Source of the DNA: Diphasiastrum complanatum
Lineage: Eukaryota > Streptophyta > Lycopodiopsida > Lycopodiales > Lycopodiaceae
DNA: 64,000 bases
Direction of reading: 5' to 3'
NCBI GenBank assembly: GCA_029204225.1
Contig: CM055107.1
Location: 16,425,309-16,489,308 of the forward strand
The notes beneath the pieces were generated by a model. That model worked only from the letters and a program-made list of their open reading frames with translations. It did no database searches and had not been told where the DNA came from. Shown here one piece after another: positions 1-10,067 of this stretch. Position 1 is the first letter of the stretch. Every line of letters begins with the position of its first letter. A program made the translations under genes and the position numbers.

Positions 1-530
1 ACCTTACAAGACTAAAAGGTCTGGATAGCCAATTTATAAAAAGACAACCCACCTTTCCTGATATTCAAAAGCTGGCAACTGATTCAGTACGTTACAAAAT
101 TACCACTACCTTTTCATTTTCGGGACTTGCCATCCTTTTATCAAATAACTTTCTAGTACTAGAACATTGCACACAGTGTAGATCTGTTCTTTTACTGGAT
201 CTGAATATGCATTCTAGTTCCTCATGTGAGCTCAAATGAGGTCATGCACCTGAACAACTTAACTAGATTTAGAGGTCTAGGTAGCCAGTTTATAAGAAAA
301 CAACCCACCTTTCCTAATATTCGAAAGCTAGCAATTGATTCAATAAGTAACAAGATCACCACTACCTTTTTCATTTTCAAGGCTTGCCATCCTTTTATAT
401 GTAATCAAATAACTTTCTAGTACTAGAACATTGCAAACAGTGTAGATTTGTTCTTTTACTGGGTCTAAATATAAATTCTAATTTCTCACACGAGCTCAAG
501 GGAGGTTATGCACCTAGATAACTTACTAGA
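1..530. repeat. Tandem duplication, unit about 256-264 bp, about 2.1 copies
   Basis: Two diverged copies lie head to tail, with a third just beginning near 511. The phrase CAACCCACCTTTCCT occurs at 45 and again at 301, an offset of 256. CTTTCTAGTACTAGAACATTGC also recurs, and ACCT..A.AACTTA.CTAGA recurs near 248 and 512. The second unit is 7-8 bases longer because of a small insertion near 397. The first unit starts at or before the window edge, so the array may be longer. I see no coding function; the short open frame at 226-420 lies inside the repeat and is not conserved between copies. Confidence 0.85.
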
Positions 531-767
531 CTGTTTCGGGACTCTATGCTTCTATAGTTTGCAATCACAATAAGCTCACTTGCATGGTTTTTTTATCAAA
601 TACTATTTATATGTGATGTTCAAGATAACTGAACTACATAATGTCTATAAAATCTTCTAAACCATGAAAGAGATTTGCAAGTTTGTATTGGAAGAAATTT
701 TGACATGTGAATTTTGTACAAAAAAATTTATAGGTTTATTCAACACAGCGTTCCAGAGTTCTGGAAC

Positions 768-800
768 ACAGTGTTCCGATGCAACTTAGAGACCAACAAG
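768..800. repeat. Short palindromic cluster
   Basis: GTTCCAGAGTTCTGGAAC reads as an almost perfect 18-bp palindrome. It sits inside a longer ACA(C/G)TGTTC-like context, CACAGCGTTCC...GGAACACAGTGTTCC, which makes a nested imperfect inverted repeat. TTC/GAA spacing recalls heat-shock element cores, but no gene is nearby to support this. Confidence 0.4.
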
Positions 801-1436
801 CCTCATTTTTTTGGATGAATCATTTGGTTGAAATTTGTATTTTTGTTTGAGGCATTGCCGACTCATTAGGTCAATTTCGAGCCTCAAACACCACTAATAG
901 GCCATAACCTCATCTCTTTGGCTTATCAATCAAAGAGTGGGCTTTAAACTTCCATAATGCAACATAGATGATTTTAGGAGTACATGTGTCGATTCAACAA
1001 CATAACTGAAGTCTGAGCATTGATCATTTGACAATTCTTCTAGATGCATATGATGAAGACACTTACATCTCTTATTCTTTTTTCATTCTTCAAGAGTTCA
1101 AGTGATTCTAAAGATAACATTTACCAATACCAAACATCCTAATCAAGAGCAAAACAGTACAATATTCATGGTGTCTTTGATACAAAATCTAACACGTTCA
1201 AAATGCAATGCTCTGAATCATGTTGAAAACAAGGATTCTTATCAATCACTTTGTTCTTGAAACGTGTTTTGATAATACATTTTCGCCGTAATATGTTTAC
1301 TGAAACGCTGGGTTTTAAGAAGCCAAAGTTCCAAAAAGGCTCTGAAAAGTTTGCCTCATAAACACAATCTTATTTTCATTGTAGAATAATACAGTTATGA
1401 AGCCATAAATTTCTACCTCATCCAATATTTTGAGGG

Positions 1437-1490
1437 CCGATTCGAATCGGTTCGAATTGACTGGACAGGTTCAAATCAGCCGATTCGAAG
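1437..1490. repeat. Palindrome CGATTCGAATCG with a nearby half copy
   Basis: CGATTCGAATCG is a perfect 12-bp palindrome near 1438. Related CCGATTCGAA recurs near 1479, and GGTTCGAATTG and GGTTCAAAT lie between them. This gives four related TTCGAA/TTCAAA cores in 55 bp. No function is assigned. Confidence 0.45.
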
Positions 1491-2228
1491 CACTAAAAAA
1501 AAATTCTATTCAATATGTAATACGACCTGATACTACCTTATACAACCCATTTCAATATGTTTCCAGCTTGTTACTACCTTATACAACCCATTTCAGTATC
1601 CTTACAGTTCAAACTTCATTGTTTCATTCTATGATCCTGTTGAAATTAATCTTCACTCCTACTCACCTATCTTTTTATATCATATCTGAACATAAAGGAG
1701 AACCCCAAAAGATCAAATGAAGGCCAGGCAAATGAAGTACAAAATTTGATATAACATTGGCCCAGGCCTGCCTTCCAGAATATGTTGCCATAACTTGGAA
1801 ATATATGTCATCTTACACTCCTCCCACTATGGTCTGTACAGCTTGGCTTCTCACAGGTTCCAAATTGGTAGCCCGTGGATGCTCATCCATCCTTCAAGGT
1901 ACCAACTAAACTTGTTGCTTTTGCCCCATTTGCTATTACTCATCTTAGCAATTAGTTTTTCAAATGCTAAGTGGAATCTGGATTGTCAGACAGCAATACA
2001 AACGACTATAATTACTATAGTGGAACTGGCTGGGTTAAGCAGTTCCACCCCAGAACTCAGCGAGCCAAGGATTTCGGGCAGAACCAGTGAAATCCAAGCC
2101 AGTTCCACTGCTTAATAGCGATCTGAATTTTTCACGCTTTTTAAACTTTCTGAGCTATTTCTATATCGAAACTAATGTTAGAGTCAGGCACGAAGAAATA
2201 GATTATTCAGAGCAGGCACCCAGGAGCC

Positions 2229-2299
2229 AATTACGGACGTGATCGGCATGGTGATGACGGTCCGTAATTAACAGGCGTTAACCGTTCTCACTAGTGAGA
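2229..2299. repeat. Perfect 10-bp stem (20-nt loop) followed by a 14-bp palindrome
   Basis: AATTACGGAC at 2229-2238 pairs exactly with GTCCGTAATT at 2260-2269. Shortly after, TCTCACTAGTGAGA at 2286-2299 is a perfect palindrome. GTTAACCGTTCTCA and CGTAACCATTCTCA then form a short direct repeat around it. The cluster could be a fold in RNA or a small element footprint. I see no coding context. Confidence 0.55.
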
Positions 2300-3289
2300 C
2301 AATAATGACCGTAACCATTCTCAATCTACATTGAACAAAACGAGTATTGCTATTACGCGACTAGAAGGTTCTTCTACGAGATGAGATAGATACGTGTTTT
2401 AGCGACGCTTTTTTCCTAACTAGAAAACTTAAAAGCTTTTGAATTCTTTTTGTAGTCATGCGATCGAATGTATTCTACCCTAGCTTACAACGTCATTAAC
2501 CCAAAAAGAAATATATTAAGACCAAAGAAGAAAATATAACGCGATATATTCGAACAAGAGCTAGAAGTTCAAGTGCACGTATTATGTATATCAGCAGGAA
2601 CATATATGGTTGCTGTGGCTATTACAACCCAGACAATGCCAGAAATGGAATATATTGGATAATGAAAACGACACGAGATATTAATTAACAAGTATCTTGA
2701 GGTCTTGATCGTCATCTGGAGAAGCTGAAAAATATCAACGAAGAAAATACGACACCAGTAATAAATCTAGTCATGCATCGACTCGCAGGATAACAAGCTT
2801 AAAACATGAAGCAAGTACAGATATAAACAAGCGGAAAACGCCTCAAACTAAGTTCACGATTAAGGACCCGCATTGAGCATTCACATTTTGATGTAGAATA
2901 CTGTCGCAAGCAAAGGCACAAATGAGGCAGATGCAAATTCTACAAAGAGAAATACAAAGGCATAAAAGCATCAAATACAGATTCACAAAAAGGTATCCAA
3001 AGGTTCGAATGCGTTAAATACAGATTCTACAAAGAGAAATACGAAATCTCAAATTGCAGCAAATATATATTTTACAAGTCAATACTCAAGCTGTAAGGAG
3101 TAGCAAGACTAACAGCAACGCTGTTCGCGGATGCTTTGACTTCAGAAACGCTCCAATGCCATCCAACAATTCAACTTCTTGTCCACCAATCAATAATCTA
3201 TTTATCTGCTCCGCTCGATCGTATTACAGTATGTCGAACATACCTCAATCCCGGAACAGAATTCTAAAATGCTAATCAAATACAAGCTT

Positions 3290-4060
3290 AAAGTTTACAA
3301 GCGACTACGTCATTATAAAACGTCAAAATCAAGCGCAAGGTTAAAATCCACAAGCGGCTACTTTATTTTACCTCATAAACTTAAAATGTGAATCATACAA
3401 AAGCTTAGAATCTATAAGCGGCTACTTATTTTTACCTCTAATTTTGAAAAAATCAAAAATTTAGAAGCGGCTACGTTACTTTACATCTAAATTAAACACA
3501 AGTTTAAAATCTACAAGCGGCTACGCCACTTTACCTCTACATTGAATTTAAACTGAAAAAGTATATCAAACACGAGCTCAAAATCTACTAGCGGCTACGT
3601 CACTTTACCTCTAAATAAAATTTATTTCAAACAGATGCTTAAAATCTACAAGCGGCTACGTCATGTTACCTCTAAACCAAACCTGAGCATAGAATGTATA
3701 TCAAAACATAAGCTTAAAGACTACAAGCGGCTGTCATTTTTTCCTTAATTCAAACATGAGCTTCAAATGTATATCAAACGCAAGCTTCAAATCTACAACC
3801 GGCTACATCATTTTACCTCTTCACATTAGCTTAAAATGTATATCAAACAGAAGCTTAAAATCTACAACATTCTACCTCTAAAACAAACATGAGCTTAAAA
3901 CGAATATCAAACAGAAGCTTAAAATCTATAAGCGGTTATGTCATTTACCTGTCAATCAAACACAAGCCTAAAATGTACAAAGGAAATCGATTTCAGAGAT
4001 TCATTTTTCGATCAAACGAAAACTGAAAATCTACAAGCGGCTATGTCATTTTACCCGTAG
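3290..4060 (-). repeat. Degenerate tandem array, about 11 units of 50-100 bp, each carrying a GGTAAAATGA-like block
   Basis: On the plus strand a core like AAATCTACAAGCGGCTACGTCA followed by TTTACCTCTAAA recurs at about 3300, 3352, 3415, 3466, 3515, 3590, 3649, 3727, 3798, 3940 and 4037. AAGCTTAAA and a variant of AATCAAACACAAG fill the spaces. Read on the minus strand, each unit begins GAGGTAAA(A)TGACGTAGCCGC, which resembles a plant 5' splice donor (AG|GTAAA). The unit nearest the candidate promoter (about 4055) has CTACGGGTAAAATGACATAG. One reading is a first intron whose donor region has been tandemly amplified; another is a minisatellite with a chance donor-like core. Confidence 0.75.
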
Positions 4061-4440
4061 ATCGAATTGAATGCTCGAACTCAAGAAGCAGATACAGCGC
4101 CAGTCAGCGATATCGAAGTCGCAGCGAAATGAAGGTATCGAGATGGACGATAATGCAGACGATCGTGAGCAAATTTACAGAAATAAAAGGAAAGATGGCG
4201 GGCTTAAGCCTTAGATCAAGCGATTGCAAGAGAGATGCGATTTCACAGCGCACCAGCTGGATTCTGCCACCTGGACGCTTTCCCATGCTAGCGTGGCAAA
4301 ATCTGAACGATAGGGATAAAATCCAACGGCGGAGTACTTCCAATCATCCCGTGTCATTAAGATATAAGGCCACGGGAAAGCGAGGGTTCAAAGAACGAAC
4401 AAAGTCGTAAAATGTGGCTACGTACAAAGCTTAAGCCGTA
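4061..4440 (-). other. Candidate first exon or 5' leader of a host transcript (minus strand)
   Basis: This stretch keeps many CpG dinucleotides, unlike the transposon-derived DNA around it, and lies between the G-box cluster (4691-4784) and the donor-like array. Both strands are open for about 80-93 codons (4104-4343 minus, 4129-4410 plus). Neither peptide resembles a family I know, so the openness may simply reflect base composition. The proposal of a leader exon rests on context, not on homology. It could equally be a non-coding CpG-rich segment. Confidence 0.3.
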
Positions 4441-4684
4441 GAGACCATAGCGACACTGAGACATCGTATGTCCGACCACTTCGATGCTTGCCACGCGTCC
4501 AAACTCCACATGGCAGTTTCTGAATAAATCAGATGACTGACATCTGAATGCTTTGAAGGCATCCAACGGTGGCGTGACTTTGAGTGTGTGTGCGTGAATA
4601 GGGGGTGGAGGCCTTACTGCCAAGGCACCCGTCAAACGGTCAATGACGTTCGCAGACTTGTCGTGCGGACTTAAAGAGCACAGG

Positions 4685-4790
4685 AGAGCGACACGTGTCA
4701 AAAGGGCGGGCGCCGGGACCAATCACCTGCCTCCCCGCCTTGTGTGTCGGGAACTTTAGAAGCTTCATAGAGCTACACGTGTCACAAAGT
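4685..4790. promoter_or_regulatory. Paired ACACGTGTCA G-box/ABRE motifs with a heat-shock-like element and a CCAAT box
   Basis: ACACGTGTCA occurs at 4691-4700 and again at 4775-4784. Each contains the palindromic G-box core CACGTG recognised by plant bZIP and bHLH factors. The flanks are also alike (AAAGGGCGGG..GGGACC and CAAAGTGGGACC), so the two may be a short duplication 84 bp apart. Between them are CCAAT (near 4719) and GAACTTTAGAAGCTTC, which resembles alternating heat-shock element cores. This density of motifs suits a stress-responsive promoter. The transcribed side is inferred to be toward lower coordinates. Confidence 0.45.
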
Positions 4791-5682
4791 GGGACCAGGA
4801 CCCAGCCCCCCCTTCTCCATGCTCACCCAAAGTTTATTATTAACTAATTAATTATATTTTGCAAGTAGCATGAAATTAACTTCAAAAATCTAGAATGATT
4901 CACTTTTTGTACCAATATTAAATGACCCTTTTGAGGTTTTCGAGAATTTAATACGGAATTTGAATTCTCCTTACGGCCTTTATGCTTTCTACATGCATCC
5001 CTTTGTACTTAGATTGATATTTCCATCGCTTATTAATAAAAACAAGAAGTTCAACTTTTAACACTAATGTGTGTTAGGTACATACATATTACAACATATC
5101 CAGGGACGCCCTCTCACTTAATTTGCTTAGAGCACCTATCCTTTTTCATCCTCCAACCACTCTGATGTAGACCAAAAGGTTGCGAATTAATACTTTAAGT
5201 TGGACCAGTAAGGCTGTACCTAAATGGTTGCAGGCCACGATGAGTTGATCGTTGTTAAGCGCACAGAAAATTGTCTTTCAAAGTCGGATTTTGCACAATC
5301 AGGTGTTGGATGGAATGAGTAGGCTAAGTGCAAAGTTGCGGAATCCACTCTAAGTTAAATGGCTTTTGAAATGTCAAGGGAACATTTGGTATTAGAGTCA
5401 GTTGACTTCCCAGCGATGCAAGTACTCATAGAATACATTTATAAGAGACTAAGTTGTGGCCCATTCTACTAATAGATGATTGTAAGCATAAATAGACTAA
5501 ATAAAAAATGAACTCTTAATTATAGGCTACAAAGTCTGAGGTTTTTTACAACGTATTGTTATAATTCAATAGATTATCTACAAGACTTTTTCATAGAGGC
5601 AATATGCTACTAATACTTGTGAAAGCATGAATTACTTTCAATGTTTCTTTTTCTTGGGAGTTGCCCATGGACTTGGCTAGTG
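4791..5682. other. AT-rich intergenic DNA with no gene seen
   Basis: No open frame of useful length or recognisable domain is visible on either strand. It separates the CpG-rich candidate promoter from the retrotransposon cluster. Confidence 0.5.
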
Positions 5683-6420
5683 TTGGAAAGAGGTGTGTAA
5701 AATATAGGTCTAAAAGAATCGAATAAAAAGAATTCGAACGACAAGAAAGATAACTTATCGTGCGCAGCGGAATAAATTATCTTCCTCTTTCTTCATGCAT
5801 GACTACGCCTATCAATTTCGAACAAAACAATAATAATAAAAAATCACATTCAATCTTATAGTAACTAATTTTGAAATCATCAATACTACAGTGATTACGT
5901 AGCCAAACATTTAAGCATTGAAATCTCAGACAAATAATCTGTCACGAAGAATTACATAAACGCATACATTTTGAGACAAACTTGAATGCAATAAAAGATA
6001 GTATTGATTCAGTATGAAAGCGAAACAGAAGTAACTGAGTACAACAAGTTTGCGGATTGAAGCCGCGTACTCTAATCTATTTTTGAGCGACTAAATAAAA
6101 GTTTGAATCAAGCGCAACTATTGATAAGCTATAAGTGCAATAGCAATCTCTAATCAACTCTAAAGAATTGAGTTAGAATGTTCAAGAGTGTTCAAGTTTG
6201 CAGGCTTGAGAGAGAGCTAACTATTCAATACTTGATCTGATTTGATTGATCGATAAGATGTTGAAATATGAACAACCATTTATACTAAGCAATTAGGTCG
6301 TCAAATGCGGCAGTGTCGCGTTTTTCGCCTGTCAAGAATTGCGAGTAAAAATGCAGTGTCTCGTTTTTCGTATTTTTCGCCTGTCAGGAATTCCAAGTAA
6401 AAATGCAGTGTCGCATTTTA
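5683..6420 (-). mobile_element. LTR-like block, minus orientation
   Basis: On the minus strand the block ends in CCTCTTTCCAACA, and on the plus strand it begins TGTTGGAAAG, as expected for an LTR terminus. Inside, on the minus strand, a TATAAAT-like box (near 6282) precedes a pyrimidine- and CAA-rich stretch with no open frame, as in an R/U5 region. The upper end holds a short direct repeat containing AAAATGCAGTGTC (three variants, 6310-6415). It abuts the copia integrase frame at about 6420. It may be the 3' LTR of that element after deletion of RT/RNase H, or an unrelated solo LTR. I found no matching LTR on the gag side and no clear target duplication. Confidence 0.5.
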
Positions 6421-6424
6421 TGAT

Positions 6425-7107
6425 CCCTTTGCATGCACTGGGATCTTCCTTCTTCCTTGTTTCCAAGGGAATATGGACAAAGCATATGCATCCAAAAACT
6501 CTAAGGTGATCAACCTTAGGCTTCTTCAAATATAAGATTTCATATGGTGACTTTCCTCCAAGAGCTATATGTGGGAGCCTATTGCAAAGATAATTTGCAC
6601 AATTAATGGCTTCTTCCCAAAAATCTTTGGGCAAAGATGCTCAATTCTCAAAGATTTTGCACATTCACATAGAGATCTATTCTTTCTCTCGGCCACTCCA
6701 TTTTGAGATGGAGAGTAGGCACAAGAGAACTCTCTTTTGATGCCTTCAAGCTCACAAAAATCATGAAATTTATTGGAGATATATTCACCACCTCCATCAC
6801 TTCTAAGAGGTTTAATCTTGAATGAGAATTGCTTATCTATATAAGCTTTGAAAATAAGGAAATGATCAAACACCATAGATTTAGAAGCAAGAAGATATAT
6901 CCAAGTGATTCTTGTAAAATCATCAATGAAAGTAACAAAACAAGTGGCTCCTCCCTTGCTTGTAGTTGATGAGAAATGCACATCCGAGTGGATTAACTCC
7001 AAAGAATGCTTGCTTTTGATAGAAGATCTTGTAACTGGCTTTTTTTGAGATTTAGCAATAGCACAAGCCTCACAAGGCTTGATCTTCTTGGAGAATGACT
7101 TTGGCAA
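6425..7107 (-). pseudogene. Copia integrase core, frameshifted near its end
   Basis: The HHCC finger ends with PCEACAIAKSQKKP. The catalytic core follows, with HSDVHF (first Asp), LRSDGGGEYIS (second Asp) and NGVAERKNRSL (Glu), so the DDE triad is complete. Integrase joins element DNA to the chromosome. A frame change near 6600 passes into a second frame with DFWEEAINCANYLCNRLP and LRVFGCICFVHIP. Homology stops at about 6425, where the LTR-like block begins. Confidence 0.88.
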
Positions 7108-7122
7108 GCCAATAGCTTTGGC

Positions 7123-7353
7123 TTATTTGATCATAGAGAGCATGGATTTGTAGTTGGGATGTCCCAACCTCCTATGCCATAATTCCTCCATGGAGAGCTT
7201 GTTCACAAGAGCAACATTACAAGCATTCACATACTCATTTGGATCTAGTTTATAGATGCCTCCAGATCTAGATCCTAATGCTAGTATCTCATCATTCTTC
7301 TTGATAGTGCAAGTATCAACATTGAATTTTACATCAAGGCCATTATCAAGCAA
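7123..7353 (-). pseudogene. Copia GAG-pre-integrase domain
   Basis: The piece reads LDNGLDVKFNVDTCTIKK, then EELWHRRLGHPNYKSMLSM, the hallmark HRRLGH..Y segment that precedes copia integrase. It is separated from the integrase core by a stop near 7120 and from the protease by a frame break near 7380. Confidence 0.85.
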
Positions 7354-7400
7354 TTGGCCAACACTAATAAGATTCTTAGTAAGCTTAGGTACATAAAGAA

Positions 7401-7837
7401 CTATAGAGAGAGAAAGAACTTTAGAGGATGCTTCAAGGGAATGTTCCCTATGCCTTCAATAGGACATTCAAAATCATTTGCAGTGTATATTGATTTCTTG
7501 ACTCCATCATAAGGTGCAATAGAAGAGAAAGAGTCCTTGGAGCTACACATATGTAAAGAGGCTCCACTATCAATATACCATAGGCCATCCTTCTTGAAAG
7601 GAGTAGATGAGAAACTAGAGACCATAAGAGATCCCTCTCCATCACTTGCAATAGTGTCTTCCTTCTCATTGGTAATGTTGGCTTGCTTGAGTTGATTCTT
7701 CTTCTTGAAGCAATTGGTGGCATAATGACCTTTCTTGCCACAATAAAAGCACTTGATCTTCTTCTTCTCGAGCTTGGATGATGAAGCATTAGAGGAATCA
7801 TCTTCCTCCTCATCTTTGTCTTTGGAGATTGTTGATG
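7401..7837 (-). pseudogene. Copia gag zinc knuckle and aspartic protease
   Basis: A CCHC knuckle, CFYCGKKGHYATNCF, lies at about 7715-7760 in the frame that continues gag after the slip. It should bind the element RNA. Downstream is the protease start LWYIDSGASLHMCSSKDSF with an intact DSGA active site (near 7560-7590). The frame then continues through YTANDFECPIEGIGNIPL. Protease would cut the polyprotein. The frame closes at 7401, before the pre-integrase region. Confidence 0.85.
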
Positions 7838-8503
7838 TTGGTTCTTTCTCCTCCCTTTGTGCTTATCCTTGGCAAAGAGAGCTTTGCCATCATTATGAGT
7901 GAGAGAGAGCTTGTCCATCCTCAAGAGCTTGTACTCTTGTCTTGATTCTTTTGAAATTAGCACACTTTGGAGAGCTTCCAAACTTGGTAGCTCCTCCTTA
8001 ATGGCATAGGATTGGACAAGGTTATCAAATTCACTTCTCAAGCCATTGAGAATGACTTGAACTAGCTCATTTTGATTGATGAAATCACCAATACAAGCAA
8101 GTTCTCTATGAATATCCTTTACTCTCAAAACATAACTAGATGCACTCTCATCACTCTTTTGGCTACTTTGAGAGATTTGATTCCTAAGAGTGAGAAGCCT
8201 GGAGGTATTCTTAGCCTCATAGATAGTCTTGAGACAATCCCAAGCTTCTTTGGCTGTTGTACAAGTACCTATCTCCCTCAATATCTCATTAGAGACATTC
8301 ATCTTAATGTAGTGGAGAGCCATCCTAGCTCTCTTTTTGTATTTTTGAACCTCTTGAATAACTTTTGTTTCTTTTTCAAGGCCAAGAACTATGTCCATCA
8401 CATCTTGAAGGATCAAGATGGACTCCATCCTCAGTTTCCAAATTGAATAGTTTGAAGTGGACAATCTTTCACTTAGTTCCAACAAGGATGAACCCATTGA
8501 AGA
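7838..8503 (-). pseudogene. Copia gag (UBN2-type) N-terminal part
   Basis: The likely start is the methionine of MSSMGSSLLELSERL, about 20 codons into the open frame. It runs through the plant copia gag domain, with SNYSIWKLRMESIL, a KKRARMALHYIKMNVS block and SRLLTLRNQISQ. Gag forms the virus-like particle in which reverse transcription takes place. After about residue 220 the frame slips (near 7840) into meaningless sequence, while the true frame continues with the zinc knuckle at about 7770-7710. The open frame reaches 7448, but its last 130 residues are out-of-frame translation. Confidence 0.85.
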
Positions 8504-8510
8504 CATTTGA

Positions 8511-9206
8511 AGTGAAGAAAACTCAAATGATGAACAATAAATGTTGCTACACACTCTCAATAGGATCCATTAATAGAGTACTATCTCCTCCTATGAAAGA
8601 TCTTGCAACTATTTGTGAATTAATTCTCACTAGCTACATGATTATGATCTAGTAAGTAGATATTATATTGGTATTGATATTGTTCAGTTTGCTTATTTCA
8701 TATTCGTATTGATATTGTTTAGTTTTCTTATTGAGTTTGCAGTGTTATATATCATTCTAAACTTATTTTCTTTTCTCGTTTACAGGATGCTATTGAAATA
8801 GATGCCTTTGGCATGAGACATGGAGGCGTCCGAGGTGTATCAGCCGGGAGAAAAGATGTTTCTCTATCTCATTATTTAAAAAACTTTCAAAATAATGAGA
8901 TTTGTATATATCATTCATCTTATAATCCATATGCAACCATTGTCATTATGGCCATCAAATCATTATCAGTTTGTTTAGGAGGCCATAATTACGCAAGAGA
9001 AACATATAAGAGATTTGGCTATTAAGATATTGCATTATACTCCCAATGAGACTACCAAAAGATCATCTGCAATGGCCCTTTATTCGGGTTACATTGATAT
9101 GAACAAGAGGAAAAATTTAGAATTTTTGGATCCATATGAAAGGAGATTATTCCTTCATGACAATACCATCCGTTTGAATCTTGAAGAGGATGATGATGAT
9201 AATTAA
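8511..9206 (+). pseudogene. Unidentified coding block with a probable intron and one frameshift (plus strand)
   Basis: I do not recognise this protein. A likely intron runs from GTAAGT (near 8653) to TTTACAG (8785). After it a frame runs DAIEIDAFGMRHGGVRG, then SLSHYLKNFQNNEICIYH and SVCLGGHNYARETYKRFGY, closing at 9025. A second frame overlaps at 9015 and continues LAIKILHYTPNETTKRSS, MALYSGYIDMNKR and an acidic tail EEDDDDN ending at 9206. The continuity of composition suggests one protein broken by a frameshift near 9000. It contains no copia or gypsy motif. Host gene, viral insertion and DNA transposon are all possible. The first exon candidate (8560-8652) is weak, because splicing in its longest frame would create a stop. 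Confidence 0.45.
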
Positions 9207-9235
9207 ATAATTTTTTGTAATAGATTTTTGATTTA

Positions 9236-9890
9236 TTACAAGGATCTCTCTTTTGAAATGAATTTGAATGCCTTTCGAAATATCGTAATACTTGGCGAGT
9301 TTTTAGCTTGATATCTAAATTGTGCTCTTCTGTAAAACCACTGAAAAAGTTGAACTAAATATTTATTTCTTGAATTGTGTCCTCCATGATTTGTTGCTCT
9401 ATGAAATGCTTCCCTTGCTTGCCAATGAGATTTTTCCATGCCTTGTGATGACTTAGAACATTTTCAATATCAAGAAAAATATTATTGCAATCGTTGTAAT
9501 TGAGCTCACCATATTTTGATTTGTATAATTCAGTTATATGAAGTGGTTGGCCAACTACTTTGAACATTCCGTCATTATAAAAATTTCTAGTTAATCTTAC
9601 CCGATATGGACGCGAAAGATAAATTTTCTTCACCATCACTTTGAAAATAAGCTTCTTTAACTATTCTAAAAAAAGTAGAATAAGCATTTCTGCTAATTCC
9701 AGATACATCACATGCACCTTGTATCACATTCGCATTCAAGTATGATTGAACCTTAATCAAACCAGTCTCTACAATTTTATTTTTCATATTTTCAAACCGA
9801 GGATTTTTTATCATTTCCTTTGCTGACTTTCTTGGCAAGTGCAAATCAAACCCCGTAGAACATATATTGATCTCACACTTCAGTCTCGAC
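9236..9890 (-). pseudogene. Unidentified coding block with a frameshift (minus strand)
   Basis: This block runs opposite to the preceding one and ends within about 30 bp of it. Frame one (from about 9884) reads STGFDLHLPRKSAKEMIK, then VIQGACDVSGISRNAYS and FRIVKEAYFQSDGEENL. Frame two (from about 9639) reads SRPYRVRLTRNFYNDGMFK, then GELNYNDCNNIFLDIEN and GKQGKHFIEQQIMED. A third short frame carries a plausible basic end. The composition looks like real coding DNA. I recognise no family. The GISRNAYSTFFR stretch has a helix-turn-helix feel, but that is speculation. Confidence 0.45.
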
Positions 9891-10067
9891 CATCGAGAGA
9901 GAAGAGTTTATGTATTTGAAAGAGGTTGAAGAAGTGAATAGTGCTGAGAGTTATTCTCCCTTATCTTTGTTCTCCGTCCTGTTGAGTGTGAGTGATTCTG
10001 AGTCTACTAGTAATCTCTAACGCATTCCATAAATTACTCTCTGATTAGACAGACTCTCTAGCGCATT

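Larger units (their letters stand above)
531..3285. other. Intergenic DNA with no recognisable gene
   Basis: No frame gives a protein I recognise on either strand. The open frames at 1430-1720, 1795-2115 and 3054-3275 are short, have no domain-like composition and are probably chance. The stretch holds several short palindromes, listed separately. If the candidate promoter near 4.7 kb drives a minus-strand transcript, this region would be its downstream part (intron or non-coding exons). That is inference only. Confidence 0.5.
6421..8510 (-). mobile_element. Ty1/copia retrotransposon remnant: gag, protease, integrase
   Basis: Domains follow copia order on the minus strand: gag with zinc knuckle, aspartic protease, GAG-pre-integrase, integrase core. 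RT and RNase H are missing, and the homology stops where the integrase C-terminal region should continue. Several frame changes separate the pieces, so it cannot make a polyprotein. The gag side is cut near 8510, where unrelated plus-strand coding begins. Confidence 0.9.

Noticed and set aside
768-800. Heat-shock element promoter
   Set aside because: TTC/GAA blocks occur in a palindrome, but the five-base phasing is imperfect and no gene is nearby.
3290-4060. CRISPR-like array
   Set aside because: The units are degenerate, the spacing is irregular, there are no distinct spacers, and the context is a plant nuclear genome.
4357-4722. 121-codon minus-strand open frame as a gene
   Set aside because: It overlaps the G-box promoter candidate, has no recognisable domain, and its composition follows local GC content.
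8072-8652. Plus-strand open frames over the copia gag
   Set aside because: They are antisense to a clear minus-strand gag. Only the part above about 8560 could be a real plus-strand exon, and it is weak.
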